Shown here: positions 1-5,347 of the stretch, one piece after another
How the letters are laid out: every line of letters starts with the position of its first letter
Numbering within the stretch: the stretch's first letter is position 1
Assembly: GCA_013697015.1 (NCBI GenBank)
Contig: JACCXL010000026.1
Coordinates: 1-6,310, forward strand
Reading direction: 5' to 3'
DNA: 6,310 bases
DNA from: Chthoniobacterales bacterium
Lineage (GTDB): Bacteria; Verrucomicrobiota; Verrucomicrobiia; Chthoniobacterales; UBA10450
Translations under genes and position numbers: made by a program
The notes under the pieces: model-generated
What the model saw: the letters and a program-made list of their open reading frames with translations, nothing else
The model's database searches: none
Told to the model about the DNA's origin: nothing

Positions 1-416
1 AAGCGGACAAAGTTTCAGTGCTCTACACGCACTTCATCAACACGATCAATCAGAAGCCGACGGTGCGGACGTTGTTGCCGATCACCAACTTCGAGATCGC
101 CCACGCCGCGCCAGAGCAGGACGCATCGGCGTCAGCAACCGGCTCCGATCCGCTCGTGGGCTATCTTTTCGAGCCGAATCCGGAGGGTGTGCTCGACATT
201 ATGCTGCCGTATTACCTGCAGTATCAGGTTTTCCAGATGATTTTGGACGCGCGCGCCTCGGAGCATAGCGCGCGCATGGTGGCGATGAAGAATGCGACCG
301 ACAACGCGCAGCAATTTATCAAAGACCTGACGCTCGAATACAACAAGATGCGTCAGGCGAGCATCACCACAGAGTTGCTCGAAATCTCGACTGCCCAGAT
401 GGCGCTCGGAGGCTAG
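1..416 (+). CDS. atpG: ATP synthase F1 subunit gamma, C-terminal part (5' end outside window)
   Basis: This is the C-terminal part of the gamma subunit, the rotating central stalk of F1 that turns proton flow through Fo into conformational change in the beta subunits at the cytoplasmic face of the inner membrane. The frame is open from the window edge (codons from base 3, reading ADKVSVLYTHFINTINQKP), so the gene begins upstream; the GTG at 18 is an internal valine, not a start. The first part matches the usual segment preceding a conserved QKP..R.LLPI stretch. After a variable linker of about 30 residues come the family's C-terminal helix hallmarks: YLFEPNPEGVLDIMLPYYL, ASEHSARMVAMKNATDNA and LTLEYNKMRQASITTELLEI. 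It ends in a TAG six bases before atpD, and the GGAGG at 408-412, inside its last codons, serves as the atpD ribosome binding site. The identification is essentially certain. Confidence 0.97.
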   Translation, partial: ADKVSVLYTHFINTINQKPTVRTLLPITNFEIAHAAPEQDASASATGSDPLVGYLFEPNPEGVLDIMLPYYLQYQVFQMILDARASEHSARMVAMKNATDNAQQFIKDLTLEYNKMRQASITTELLEISTAQMALGG

Positions 417-422
417 TTATTT

Positions 423-1832
423 ATGAATAAAGGAAAGATCGTTCAAATCATCGGCCCCGTCGTCGACGTGGAATTCGGCGACGGCGCCAAGCTGCCGCGC
501 ATTTATAACGCACTTGAGCTCGAGTACGATGTAAACGGAAATCCGACAAAGTTGACGCTCGAGGTGCAGCAGCATCTCGGCGAAAACTGGGTGCGGTCGA
601 TCGCGATGTCGTCCACGGAGGGTTTGAAGCGCGGCATGCCGGTGAGCGACATGGGCGCGCCAATTTCCGTGCCGGTGGGCGAGGGGACGCTCGGCCGCAT
701 TTTTAACGTCACCGGCGATCCGGTCGATAATCGCGGGCCCGTCAGCTTTACGAAGCGATATCCAATCCATCGCAAAGCGCCGGAACTAACCGATCAGGAT
801 ACCAGCGCGACTATTCTGGAAACTGGCATTAAGGTCATCGATCTAATCTGCCCATTCACGAAGGGCGGGAAGGTAGGTGCCTTCGGCGGAGCCGGCGTCG
901 GCAAGACTGTCGTAATCCTTGAACTGATCAATAACATCGCCAAAGGCCATGGCGGCTTCTCGGTCTTTGCGGGCGTGGGTGAACGGACTCGCGAAGGCAA
1001 CGATCTTTATCAGGAAATGAGCGATGCGGGCGTGATCGACCAGAAAGACCTCAGCAAATCAAAAGTCGCACTCGTTTATGGTCAGATGAACGAACCACCT
1101 GGAGCTCGCCTGCGAGTCGCGCTCTCCGCACTGGCGATGACGGAGTATTTCCGAGATGAACGTAACCAGGACGTTTTGTTGTTCATCGACAATATCTTCC
1201 GATTTTCTCAAGCCGGGTCTGAAGTCTCTGCCCTTCTTGGGCGAACGCCGTCCGCGGTCGGTTATCAACCCACCCTTGCCGCAGAGATGGGCGATCTCCA
1301 GGAACGAATCACTTCCACGAAAAAGGGCTCCATCACTTCAGTGCAGGCCGTTTACGTGCCGGCGGACGATCTAACCGACCCCGCGCCCGCGAACACCTTT
1401 GCACACCTCGATTCGACGATCGTGCTGGAACGCTCGATCGCCGAGCTCGGAATCTATCCGGCGGTTGATCCACTGGCCTCCACGTCGAAGGCGCTCGCTC
1501 CGGAAGTCGTAGGCGAGGAGCACTACTCGGTTGCGCGCGGTGTCCAAAAAGTCCTTCAACGTTATCGCGATCTGCAGGACATCATCGCGATTCTCGGCAT
1601 GGATGAGCTGAGTCCGGAAGACAAACTATCCGTTTTGCGCGCTCGAAAAATCCAGCGTTTTCTTAGTCAGCCATTCCACGTCGCCGAAGTCTTTACCGGC
1701 ACGAAAGGCCAGTACGTCTCGATCGCCGAGACGGTTCGCGGATTCAAAGAGATCCTCGACGGCAAACATGATGAGGTTCCGGAGCAGAACTTCTACATGA
1801 AGGGCGGAATCGACACGATCGCGGAAGGTTAA
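423..1832 (+). CDS. atpD: ATP synthase F1 subunit beta
   Basis: This is the catalytic beta subunit of F1, which makes ATP from ADP and phosphate. At 469 residues it has the normal family length. The ATG at 423 is preceded by GGAGG with a 10-base gap, and the start MNKGKIVQIIGPVVDVEF is the typical N-terminal beta barrel. Visible motifs are the Walker A loop GGAGVGKT (155-162); GERTREGND (186-194), whose glutamate E187 is the expected catalytic base; Walker B VLLFIDN with D256; PADDLTDPAPANTFAHLD (313-330); the ATPase alpha/beta signature PAVDPLASTS (346-355); and the DELSEED-type loop, here DELSPED (394-400), followed by the conserved RARKIQRFLSQPF. All key residues are present. Small departures from better-known sequences are LICPFTKGGKVGAFGG before the P-loop, where many homologues read LLAPYxKGGKIGLFGG, and a proline inside the DELSEED loop. 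Both look like lineage variation. It follows atpG by 6 bases, so the two are cotranscribed. Confidence 0.99.
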   Translation: MNKGKIVQIIGPVVDVEFGDGAKLPRIYNALELEYDVNGNPTKLTLEVQQHLGENWVRSIAMSSTEGLKRGMPVSDMGAPISVPVGEGTLGRIFNVTGDPVDNRGPVSFTKRYPIHRKAPELTDQDTSATILETGIKVIDLICPFTKGGKVGAFGGAGVGKTVVILELINNIAKGHGGFSVFAGVGERTREGNDLYQEMSDAGVIDQKDLSKSKVALVYGQMNEPPGARLRVALSALAMTEYFRDERNQDVLLFIDNIFRFSQAGSEVSALLGRTPSAVGYQPTLAAEMGDLQERITSTKKGSITSVQAVYVPADDLTDPAPANTFAHLDSTIVLERSIAELGIYPAVDPLASTSKALAPEVVGEEHYSVARGVQKVLQRYRDLQDIIAILGMDELSPEDKLSVLRARKIQRFLSQPFHVAEVFTGTKGQYVSIAETVRGFKEILDGKHDEVPEQNFYMKGGIDTIAEG

Positions 1833-1835
1833 AAG

Positions 1836-1914
1836 TTGTTAAATTGTTAAAATGTTTGAGCGAAACAGCAACTTGCAGTTAGCAGCGATTTATTTTTTAA
1901 CAATGTAACATTGT
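1836..1914. repeat. AT-rich tandem and inverted repeat between atpD and atpC
   Basis: The 86-base gap between atpD and atpC contains TTGTTAAA twice in perfect tandem (1836-1843, 1844-1851) and its reverse complement TTTAACAA at 1896-1903. Taken together, 1837-1852 and 1895-1910 form a 16-base inverted repeat with one A/G mismatch around a 42-base spacer. The right arm also overlaps a short perfect palindrome, ACAATG-taa-CATTGT (1900-1914), which ends four bases before the atpC ATG. The two foldings are mutually exclusive. In RNA, either would place weak AU-rich pairing next to the atpC start. The repeat structure is seen directly; a role in setting epsilon translation, or an origin as a dispersed intergenic repeat, is inference. 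There is no GC-rich stem followed by a U-tract, so it is not a normal intrinsic terminator. Confidence 0.7.
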
Positions 1915-1918
1915 GCTC

Positions 1919-2326
1919 ATGGCCACTCTTAAACTAGAGATTGTTACCCCGGAAACGACGGCCTACTCGGAGGACGTCGACATGGTGACGCTTCCCGGCT
2001 CGGAGGGTGAACTGGGCGTCTACCCGAATCATGCCGCGCTGCTGACAACGTTGAACCCTGGTGAGCTGCGCGTGCTGAAAGATGGGCGCGAGAGTTATCT
2101 TGCCGTCGGCGAGGGGTTCGTCGAGATCACCGGCACCGCTGTTTCCGTTTTGACGGACATGGCTCTGGAATCTGAGAAGATCGACGTGGCGGTCGCGGAG
2201 GCGGCCGTGGCCCGTGCCAAAGCCGCGATGGAAGAGGATCACGGGGCGCAAGATGTGGCAGCCATCCAGGCTTCTCTACAGAAAGCGCTCGCCCAGCTGC
2301 ATGTAAAGCGGCGGCGGCACCCGTAG
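1919..2326 (+). CDS. atpC: ATP synthase F1 subunit epsilon
   Basis: Epsilon is the small stalk subunit that binds gamma and the c-ring and can inhibit ATP hydrolysis. From the ATG at 1919 the protein has 135 residues, a normal length, and begins MATLKLEIVTPETTAYSEDVDMVTLPGSEGELGVYPNHAALLTTLNPGELRV, the family's N-terminal beta sandwich with the hallmark LPG..GE.G..P.HA segment. The C-terminal third (about 83-135) is the alanine-rich helical hairpin and ends in a basic tail, KRRRHP. An in-frame GTG at 1913 would add only two residues (ML), and the ATG fits the family start better. No Shine-Dalgarno sequence is visible: the upstream bases are AT-rich and lie in an inverted repeat. Translation may therefore be leaderless-like, coupled or structure-controlled (inference). 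lpxI begins 32 bases downstream. Confidence 0.95.
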   Translation: MATLKLEIVTPETTAYSEDVDMVTLPGSEGELGVYPNHAALLTTLNPGELRVLKDGRESYLAVGEGFVEITGTAVSVLTDMALESEKIDVAVAEAAVARAKAAMEEDHGAQDVAAIQASLQKALAQLHVKRRRHP

Positions 2327-2358
2327 CACTGCACGCGCGGTTTTTCGCGCACCATAAA

Positions 2359-3168
2359 TTGGAACCGCGCCTCACACTTGGCCTGATCGCGGGGAGCGGC
2401 GTTTATCCGCTGCTTTTGGCGCAAGCAGCGCGAGCGGCGGGCGTGCAGCAGATTTATGCGGCCGCTTTCGTCGGAGAAACAGATCCCGGCCTCACAGCGC
2501 TGGTGACTGGGATCGAATGGATGCGGGTTGGACAATTGAACCGGTTGCTCGGTTTCTTCCGGAACGCGGGATTGCAGCATGCAATTATGGCCGGGCAGAT
2601 CGCTCCGAAAAATCTTTTCGATCTGCGGCCCGACTGGAAGGCGCTGCTCCTTTTGGCGCGACTGAAACGCCGCAACGCCGAGACAATCTTCACGGCCATC
2701 GCTGCCGAGCTGCGCGCGATCGGAGTCGAGCTGCTGCCGGCTGCCACCTACCTCGAACGCTCGCTCGCGAGTCCCGGATTGATCGCGGGTCCGAAGCTTT
2801 CGCGACGACAAAACGAGGACGTCACCTTTGGCTGGCAAATCGCGAAGGAGATGGCGCGCCTCGATATCGGACAAACCGTTGTTGTTAAAAACGGAACTGT
2901 CCTGGCGGTCGAAGCGTTTGATGGAACGAACGAGACCGTAAAACGCGGCGGAGCGCTGGCCCGAAAAGATGCCGTCGTGATCAAGGTTGCAAAGCCCGAT
3001 CAGGACATGCGCTTCGACGTTCCGGTGATTGGATTGGAAACTTTGCACACGGCGGTCGCGGCCGGCGTGCGCGTCATCGCGATCGAAGCGGGTCGCACCC
3101 TGCTCCTCGAGAAAGACTCTCTCCTCGACGCCGCCGCGCGTGCCAACGTTTCGATCGTGGCGCGCTGA
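2359..3168 (+). CDS. lpxI: UDP-2,3-diacylglucosamine pyrophosphatase LpxI
   Basis: LpxI hydrolyses UDP-2,3-diacylglucosamine to 2,3-diacylglucosamine 1-phosphate (lipid X) and UMP in lipid A synthesis at the inner face of the inner membrane. It stands in for LpxH in many non-gammaproteobacteria. The 269-residue protein follows the family pattern: LGLIAGSGVYPLLLAQAARAAG (7-28), VGET near 38-41, WMRVGQLNRLL (54-64), IMAGQI (76-81), the linker ending LASPGLIAG, and the C-terminal domain with DIGQTVVVKNGTVLAVEAFDGTN (169-191), VIKVAKPDQDMRFDVPVIG (207-225) and IEAGRTLLLEKD. The only standard start in frame is TTG at 2359, which puts the IAGSG loop at the expected distance from the N terminus; no clear Shine-Dalgarno is seen. 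The common EGTD motif reads DGTN here (188-191). It sits 32 bases after atpC and is probably cotranscribed with the atp genes, an unusual partner for a lipid A gene. Confidence 0.93.
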   Translation: MEPRLTLGLIAGSGVYPLLLAQAARAAGVQQIYAAAFVGETDPGLTALVTGIEWMRVGQLNRLLGFFRNAGLQHAIMAGQIAPKNLFDLRPDWKALLLLARLKRRNAETIFTAIAAELRAIGVELLPAATYLERSLASPGLIAGPKLSRRQNEDVTFGWQIAKEMARLDIGQTVVVKNGTVLAVEAFDGTNETVKRGGALARKDAVVIKVAKPDQDMRFDVPVIGLETLHTAVAAGVRVIAIEAGRTLLLEKDSLLDAAARANVSIVAR

Positions 3169-3190
3169 TTTCACGGCGATCAAATTCGCG

Positions 3191-3219
3191 TTGCAAATCG
3201 AGAGCACGCACTCGAAAAT
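3191..3219 (+). promoter_or_regulatory. possible promoter for tRNA-Ala
   Basis: TTGCAA (3191-3196) and GAAAAT (3214-3219) are separated by 17 bases and each matches four of six positions of the sigma70 -35 and -10 consensus. Transcription would start near 3226, about 16 bases before the mature tRNA. The match is weak and rests on position as much as sequence; readthrough from the lpxI transcript is an alternative. Confidence 0.25.
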
Positions 3220-3231
3220 CGCGGATCGATC

Positions 3232-3247
3232 GCGGGGTCGCGGGGTC
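3232..3247. repeat. tandem octamer GCGGGGTC overlapping the tRNA 5' end
   Basis: GCGGGGTC occurs twice in direct tandem at 3232-3239 and 3240-3247. The second copy covers the first six bases of the tRNA acceptor stem. It may be a small slippage duplication. It places a second potential acceptor-like strand directly upstream of the RNase P cleavage site. Confidence 0.6.
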
Positions 3248-3314
3248 TTAGCTCAGTTGGTAGAGCGCCTCAATGGCATTGAGGAGGTCAGGGGTTCGAA
3301 CCCCCTAGGCTCCA
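3242..3314 (+). tRNA. tRNA-Ala (anticodon GGC)
   Basis: The 73 bases fold into a full cloverleaf. The acceptor stem GGGGTCT (3242-3248) pairs with AGGCTCC (3307-3313) and includes the G3-U70 wobble pair that marks alanine tRNAs. The D arm is GCTC/GAGC with loop AGTTGGTA, the anticodon stem is CCTCA/TGAGG with loop ATGGCAT, giving anticodon GGC (reads GCC and GCU), the variable loop has five bases, and the T arm is AGGGG/CCCCT with the standard TTCGAAC loop. The discriminator base is A at 3314. The CCA tail is not encoded, since the next bases are TTT, so the cell would need a CCA-adding enzyme. The gene stands alone between lpxI and a non-coding stretch; no second tRNA follows. Confidence 0.97.
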
Positions 3315-3402
3315 TTTCCCTGCTCACGGACGGCGCCCCAGCGGCACACCTGATCATCGCGAGCGTTCCGCCCGTTGCCAGACCCTTGGATTTTAGACCG
3401 GT

Positions 3403-3450
3403 TGGCACGGAAATAATTCTCGTTCCATAGATCGGAAAAGGGTCGTGCCA
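3403..3450. repeat. spaced inverted repeat TGGCACG ... CGTGCCA
   Basis: TGGCACG (3403-3409) and CGTGCCA (3444-3450) are perfect 7-base inverted arms separated by 34 bases, about 210 bases before the PEP-CTERM start. TGGCACG equals the -24 half of the sigma54 promoter consensus. The -12 half (TTGCA/T four bases on) reads TAATT on the + strand and TTTTC on the - strand, so the invariant GC is missing on both. It could be a regulator site, a decayed sigma54 promoter or chance. Confidence 0.4.
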
Positions 3451-3510
3451 TCGCGTCTTAAAAATTGGTCCTGAGAAATAAGTTCTTGTTCAGCCTGGGA
3501 CAATCTGGTA

Positions 3511-3540
3511 TTCGGGAGACGAGTTGACAGAAAATATGAT
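3511..3540 (+). promoter_or_regulatory. weak candidate promoter for the PEP-CTERM gene
   Basis: TATGAT at 3535-3540 matches five of six -10 positions; the -35 region 18 bases upstream (TTCGGG at 3511-3516) is poor. A perfect TTGACA at 3524-3529 overlaps this element, but at 17 bases downstream it is followed only by TACGCA. Either arrangement would leave a 5' leader of about 100 bases. No consensus pair is convincing, so the real promoter may depend on an alternative sigma factor or an activator. Confidence 0.2.
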
Positions 3541-3642
3541 GCTCGGTACGCAATCTGTTATTGACCTTGCGACGCATTTATTAGAAATATGGTAATCATA
3601 GCAACTTCAAACGGGCTGGGCCGTACGGAAATAAACGTAATC

Positions 3643-3648
3643 AAGGGG
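3643..3648 (+). promoter_or_regulatory. ribosome binding site of the PEP-CTERM gene
   Basis: AAGGGG lies nine bases before the ATG at 3658 and resembles the Shine-Dalgarno core. It supports this start, which also gives an N-terminal signal peptide of normal length. Confidence 0.55.
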
Positions 3649-3657
3649 TAAAGCGAA

Positions 3658-4455
3658 ATGATTCATCTTAATTGGGCAAGATTGGCAATTGCCGCCGCCA
3701 GCATCGCTGCGGCGGGGCTCTCGCAAGCCACTGTAGTTGACCTCACGGGGAGCAACGACTCCGGCACCATCGCCGGAGCACAATTTGTTTTTACAGATCA
3801 GCAGCCGACCGGAACCGGCGTGATCGACCCGTTCCTCCGGCTGCAGGCAACGCCAAACGAAGAAGGCTACAACACCTCGCTCGCGACGCCGGCTGCTCCT
3901 TTCGATGACAAAGCGGGTGTTTGGACGCACGACGTGCGCTATTCGGATCTACAGCAGAGCACGGTGAGCATCGGTGGCACTCAGTATTTTAAGTTGTTGC
4001 TCGATATCAACGAGCCTGCTGGCTCCAAGTCGTTGATTTCGCTGGATTCGCTGCAAATCTACACGTCGGCCACGGCAGCACCTCTGGTGACGGACGTGAG
4101 CAATCTCAATTCGCTCGGAACGCTGCGCTACAACATCGACGCAGGGGGAGACAGTTACGTTTTGCTCGATGCCGCGCGCAATCACGGGAGTGGTTCCGGT
4201 GATATGTATGCGTATATCCCGGTTTCGAATTTCGCCGGTACGTTGGCGGATGACTACGTCTATCTTTATTCCAGGTTTGGCGATCAGCAGACTGCAGACG
4301 CCACTTCGGAAGGCGGATTTGAGGAGTGGGCGATTGTGCGAAACGTGACGCCGGTTCCGGAAATGAGTGCGCTCTTTCCGATCGTCGGTCTCTTGGTTGC
4401 GATCGCGAGCACAAATATTCTTCGCCGTCGCAAGATGGCAAAGGTGTTAGGGTAG
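3658..4455 (+). CDS. secreted PEP-CTERM-like (exosortase-sorted) protein of unknown function
   Basis: The 265-residue protein has an N-terminal signal peptide (short n-region with R8, hydrophobic Ala-rich stretch 9-21, likely cleavage after SQA at 24). An extracytoplasmic domain of about 205 residues, rich in G, S, T, D and N and low in cysteine, follows. The C-terminal tail is tripartite: VPE (233-235), hydrophobic segment MSALFPIVGLLVAIASTNIL (236-255) and a basic cluster RRRK (256-259). This is the layout of PEP-CTERM tails, which exosortase is thought to recognise and cleave in the inner membrane while passing the protein to the surface or the EPS matrix. The ALFPIVGLL core is not the most common form, and I associate it with Verrucomicrobiota. 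I do not recognise the middle domain; segments such as YFKLLLDINEPAGSKSLISLDSLQIY and YVYLYSRFGDQ...GFEEWAIV suggest a beta-sandwich, and related proteins often end in such an EEW segment. No exosortase gene is in the window. The gene is monocistronic, ending at a strong terminator. Confidence 0.85.
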   Translation: MIHLNWARLAIAAASIAAAGLSQATVVDLTGSNDSGTIAGAQFVFTDQQPTGTGVIDPFLRLQATPNEEGYNTSLATPAAPFDDKAGVWTHDVRYSDLQQSTVSIGGTQYFKLLLDINEPAGSKSLISLDSLQIYTSATAAPLVTDVSNLNSLGTLRYNIDAGGDSYVLLDAARNHGSGSGDMYAYIPVSNFAGTLADDYVYLYSRFGDQQTADATSEGGFEEWAIVRNVTPVPEMSALFPIVGLLVAIASTNILRRRKMAKVLG

Positions 4456-4501
4456 AGGTTAGGTGCAGAGTTAGTTTGCTTTCAGTTTCATCATTGTTTG
4501 G

Positions 4502-4538
4502 CGGAGGCGACAGAGGTTCTGTCGCCTTCGTTTTTTTT
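4502..4538 (+). terminator. strong intrinsic terminator after the PEP-CTERM gene
   Basis: CGGAGGCGACAGA (4502-4514) pairs with TCTGTCGCCTTCG (4518-4530) as a 13-base-pair stem with one G-U pair and a three-base GGT loop, followed directly by eight T residues (4531-4538). It lies 47 bases after the PEP-CTERM stop. On the minus strand the stem is not followed by a T-tract, so it should act only on rightward transcription, protecting the converging reductase gene, whose stop is 36 bases beyond. Confidence 0.95.
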
Positions 4539-4573
4539 AGAATCGACCCCGCGAAGTTTGGTCGGCGCTTCCC

Positions 4574-5347
4574 TCAAGATTTTGGCCGCGCGCAGGGGCG
4601 CACTCGATAGGTCAAGAAGCATTCGCTTCCCGCAGTGCGCATGCCGGTGAGCGAGCAGCGGATCCCAGAGGGCAGGAACTCCTGCGCCAGGCCGGAAAGA
4701 GTGGGGGCGTTTTTTCCACCGAAGAGATACGGAGCAATCGTAAGATTCAGTTGATCGACGCAGCCGGCTTCGAGCAACGAACGAAAAAGCGTGGCGCCTC
4801 CCTCGCAGGCCACGCGCTTGACGTTGTAATCAACTCGCAATTGTCGCAGCATCCAAGCCAAGTCGACCGATGGCGTATCGCTCAGATGCAGCGTTGCTTT
4901 TTCACGAAGCGATTTCCGAAAGCGGGGCGGCATCCGTGTGGTGGAAAATATGACGATCGGGGAAATGCCGGTTCGAAAAATATTGAGATCCCCGTCGATC
5001 CGGCCTGCGTTCGACACGATCACTCGAAGGGGATACTCACTTTGGCCGCGTGCCAACCGTTCCGCGCTCATCGCCTCACCGGGCAAACCGAGGCGCACAT
5101 TGTCCTTCTGCAATGTGCGATGACCGATCAGGACTGCGTCCGCCAGAGAACGCTGCTGAAAGAGGTGCTGCTTATCTTCCCGGGAGGTAAAATCGATCGG
5201 AGAAAATCGGCGCGTCGTGATTTTCCCATCCACCGTCATGGCAAAAGTCGCCGCCACGAATGGCCGGCGAATGTGGGAGCGGCCCTGGCCCCGCGACAGT
5301 CGGAGCGAGGCCCCTCCCTCGCTCTTACTTATCCGCGCTGATCTCAT
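4574..5347 (-). CDS. stand-alone RibD C-terminal-type (pyrimidine) reductase
   Basis: This is a RibD_C / dihydrofolate-reductase-fold protein of 257 residues. In riboflavin synthesis this domain uses NADPH to reduce the ribosyl side chain of the aminopyrimidine intermediate. The sequence shows RPFVAATFAMTVDGKI (28-43), the substrate/NADPH segment ADAVLIGHRTLQKDNVRL (69-86), a central Rossmann-like part LRVIVSNAGRID, and the C-terminal hallmark CEGGATLFRSLLEAGCVDQLNLTIAPYLFGG (181-211). The zinc-deaminase domain that precedes it in bifunctional RibD is absent, so it is either a separate pyrimidine reductase or an RibD_C-family reductase acting on another substrate; sequence alone cannot decide. 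The ATG at 5347 gives about 27 residues before the domain. It overlaps the upstream membrane-protein gene by 23 bases, which implies translational coupling; a GAGAGGA lies roughly 17 bases upstream, rather far. A later start is possible but has no good codon with a Shine-Dalgarno. The stop is TGA. Confidence 0.88.
   Translation of the reverse strand: MRSARISKSEGGASLRLSRGQGRSHIRRPFVAATFAMTVDGKITTRRFSPIDFTSREDKQHLFQQRSLADAVLIGHRTLQKDNVRLGLPGEAMSAERLARGQSEYPLRVIVSNAGRIDGDLNIFRTGISPIVIFSTTRMPPRFRKSLREKATLHLSDTPSVDLAWMLRQLRVDYNVKRVACEGGATLFRSLLEAGCVDQLNLTIAPYLFGGKNAPTLSGLAQEFLPSGIRCSLTGMRTAGSECFLTYRVRPCARPKS

Larger units (their letters stand above)
3315..3657. other. non-coding stretch between tRNA-Ala and the PEP-CTERM gene
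   Basis: No credible gene lies in these 343 bases. A reading frame that starts inside lpxI and runs through the tRNA to 3430 is an artefact. The first half is GC-rich like its surroundings; from about 3460 the sequence becomes clearly more AT-rich, as expected for a promoter and leader. It contains a spaced inverted repeat (3403-3450), a perfect TTGACA (3524-3529) without a good partner at the right distance, a good -10-like TATGAT (3535-3540) with a weak -35, TTGACC at 3561-3566, and an 8-base palindrome CCGTACGG (3621-3628). No obvious terminator follows the tRNA. No copy of the tRNA 3' end is seen, so there is no evidence for an integrated element. Confidence 0.6.

Noticed and set aside
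1837..1910. Intrinsic terminator after atpD
   Set aside because: The stem is AU-rich with a 42-base loop and no following T-run; it also precedes an essential operon gene.
2335..2350. Terminator between atpC and lpxI
   Set aside because: The T-run is in the loop of the short GCGCG/CGCGC stem and no T-tract follows it, so it does not have terminator form.
2239..3207. 322-residue open frame on the minus strand opposite lpxI
   Set aside because: It is fully antisense to a confidently recognised gene, has no family resemblance, and its length follows from the GC-rich codon pattern of lpxI.
3403..3419. Sigma54 promoter (TGGCACG with -12 element)
   Set aside because: The -12 half reads TAATT instead of TTGCA/T, so the essential GC is missing; it is kept only as an inverted-repeat observation.
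3029..3430. 133-residue open frame running from lpxI through the tRNA
   Set aside because: It overlaps lpxI out of frame and translates the tRNA-Ala gene, a common artefact that yields the familiar LAQLVERLNGIEEVRGSNP-like peptide.
3242..3657. tRNA-associated integrated element or attachment site
   Set aside because: There is no integrase and no repeated copy of the tRNA 3' end, and the following gene is a typical chromosomal PEP-CTERM gene.
4339..4455. LPXTG sortase signal
   Set aside because: There is no LPxTG motif, and the cell is inferred to be diderm; the VPE/hydrophobic/RRRK layout fits exosortase sorting.
4751..5341. 196-residue open frame on the plus strand opposite the reductase
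   Set aside because: It is antisense to a clear RibD_C domain, with arginine/histidine-rich low-plausibility protein and no start signal.
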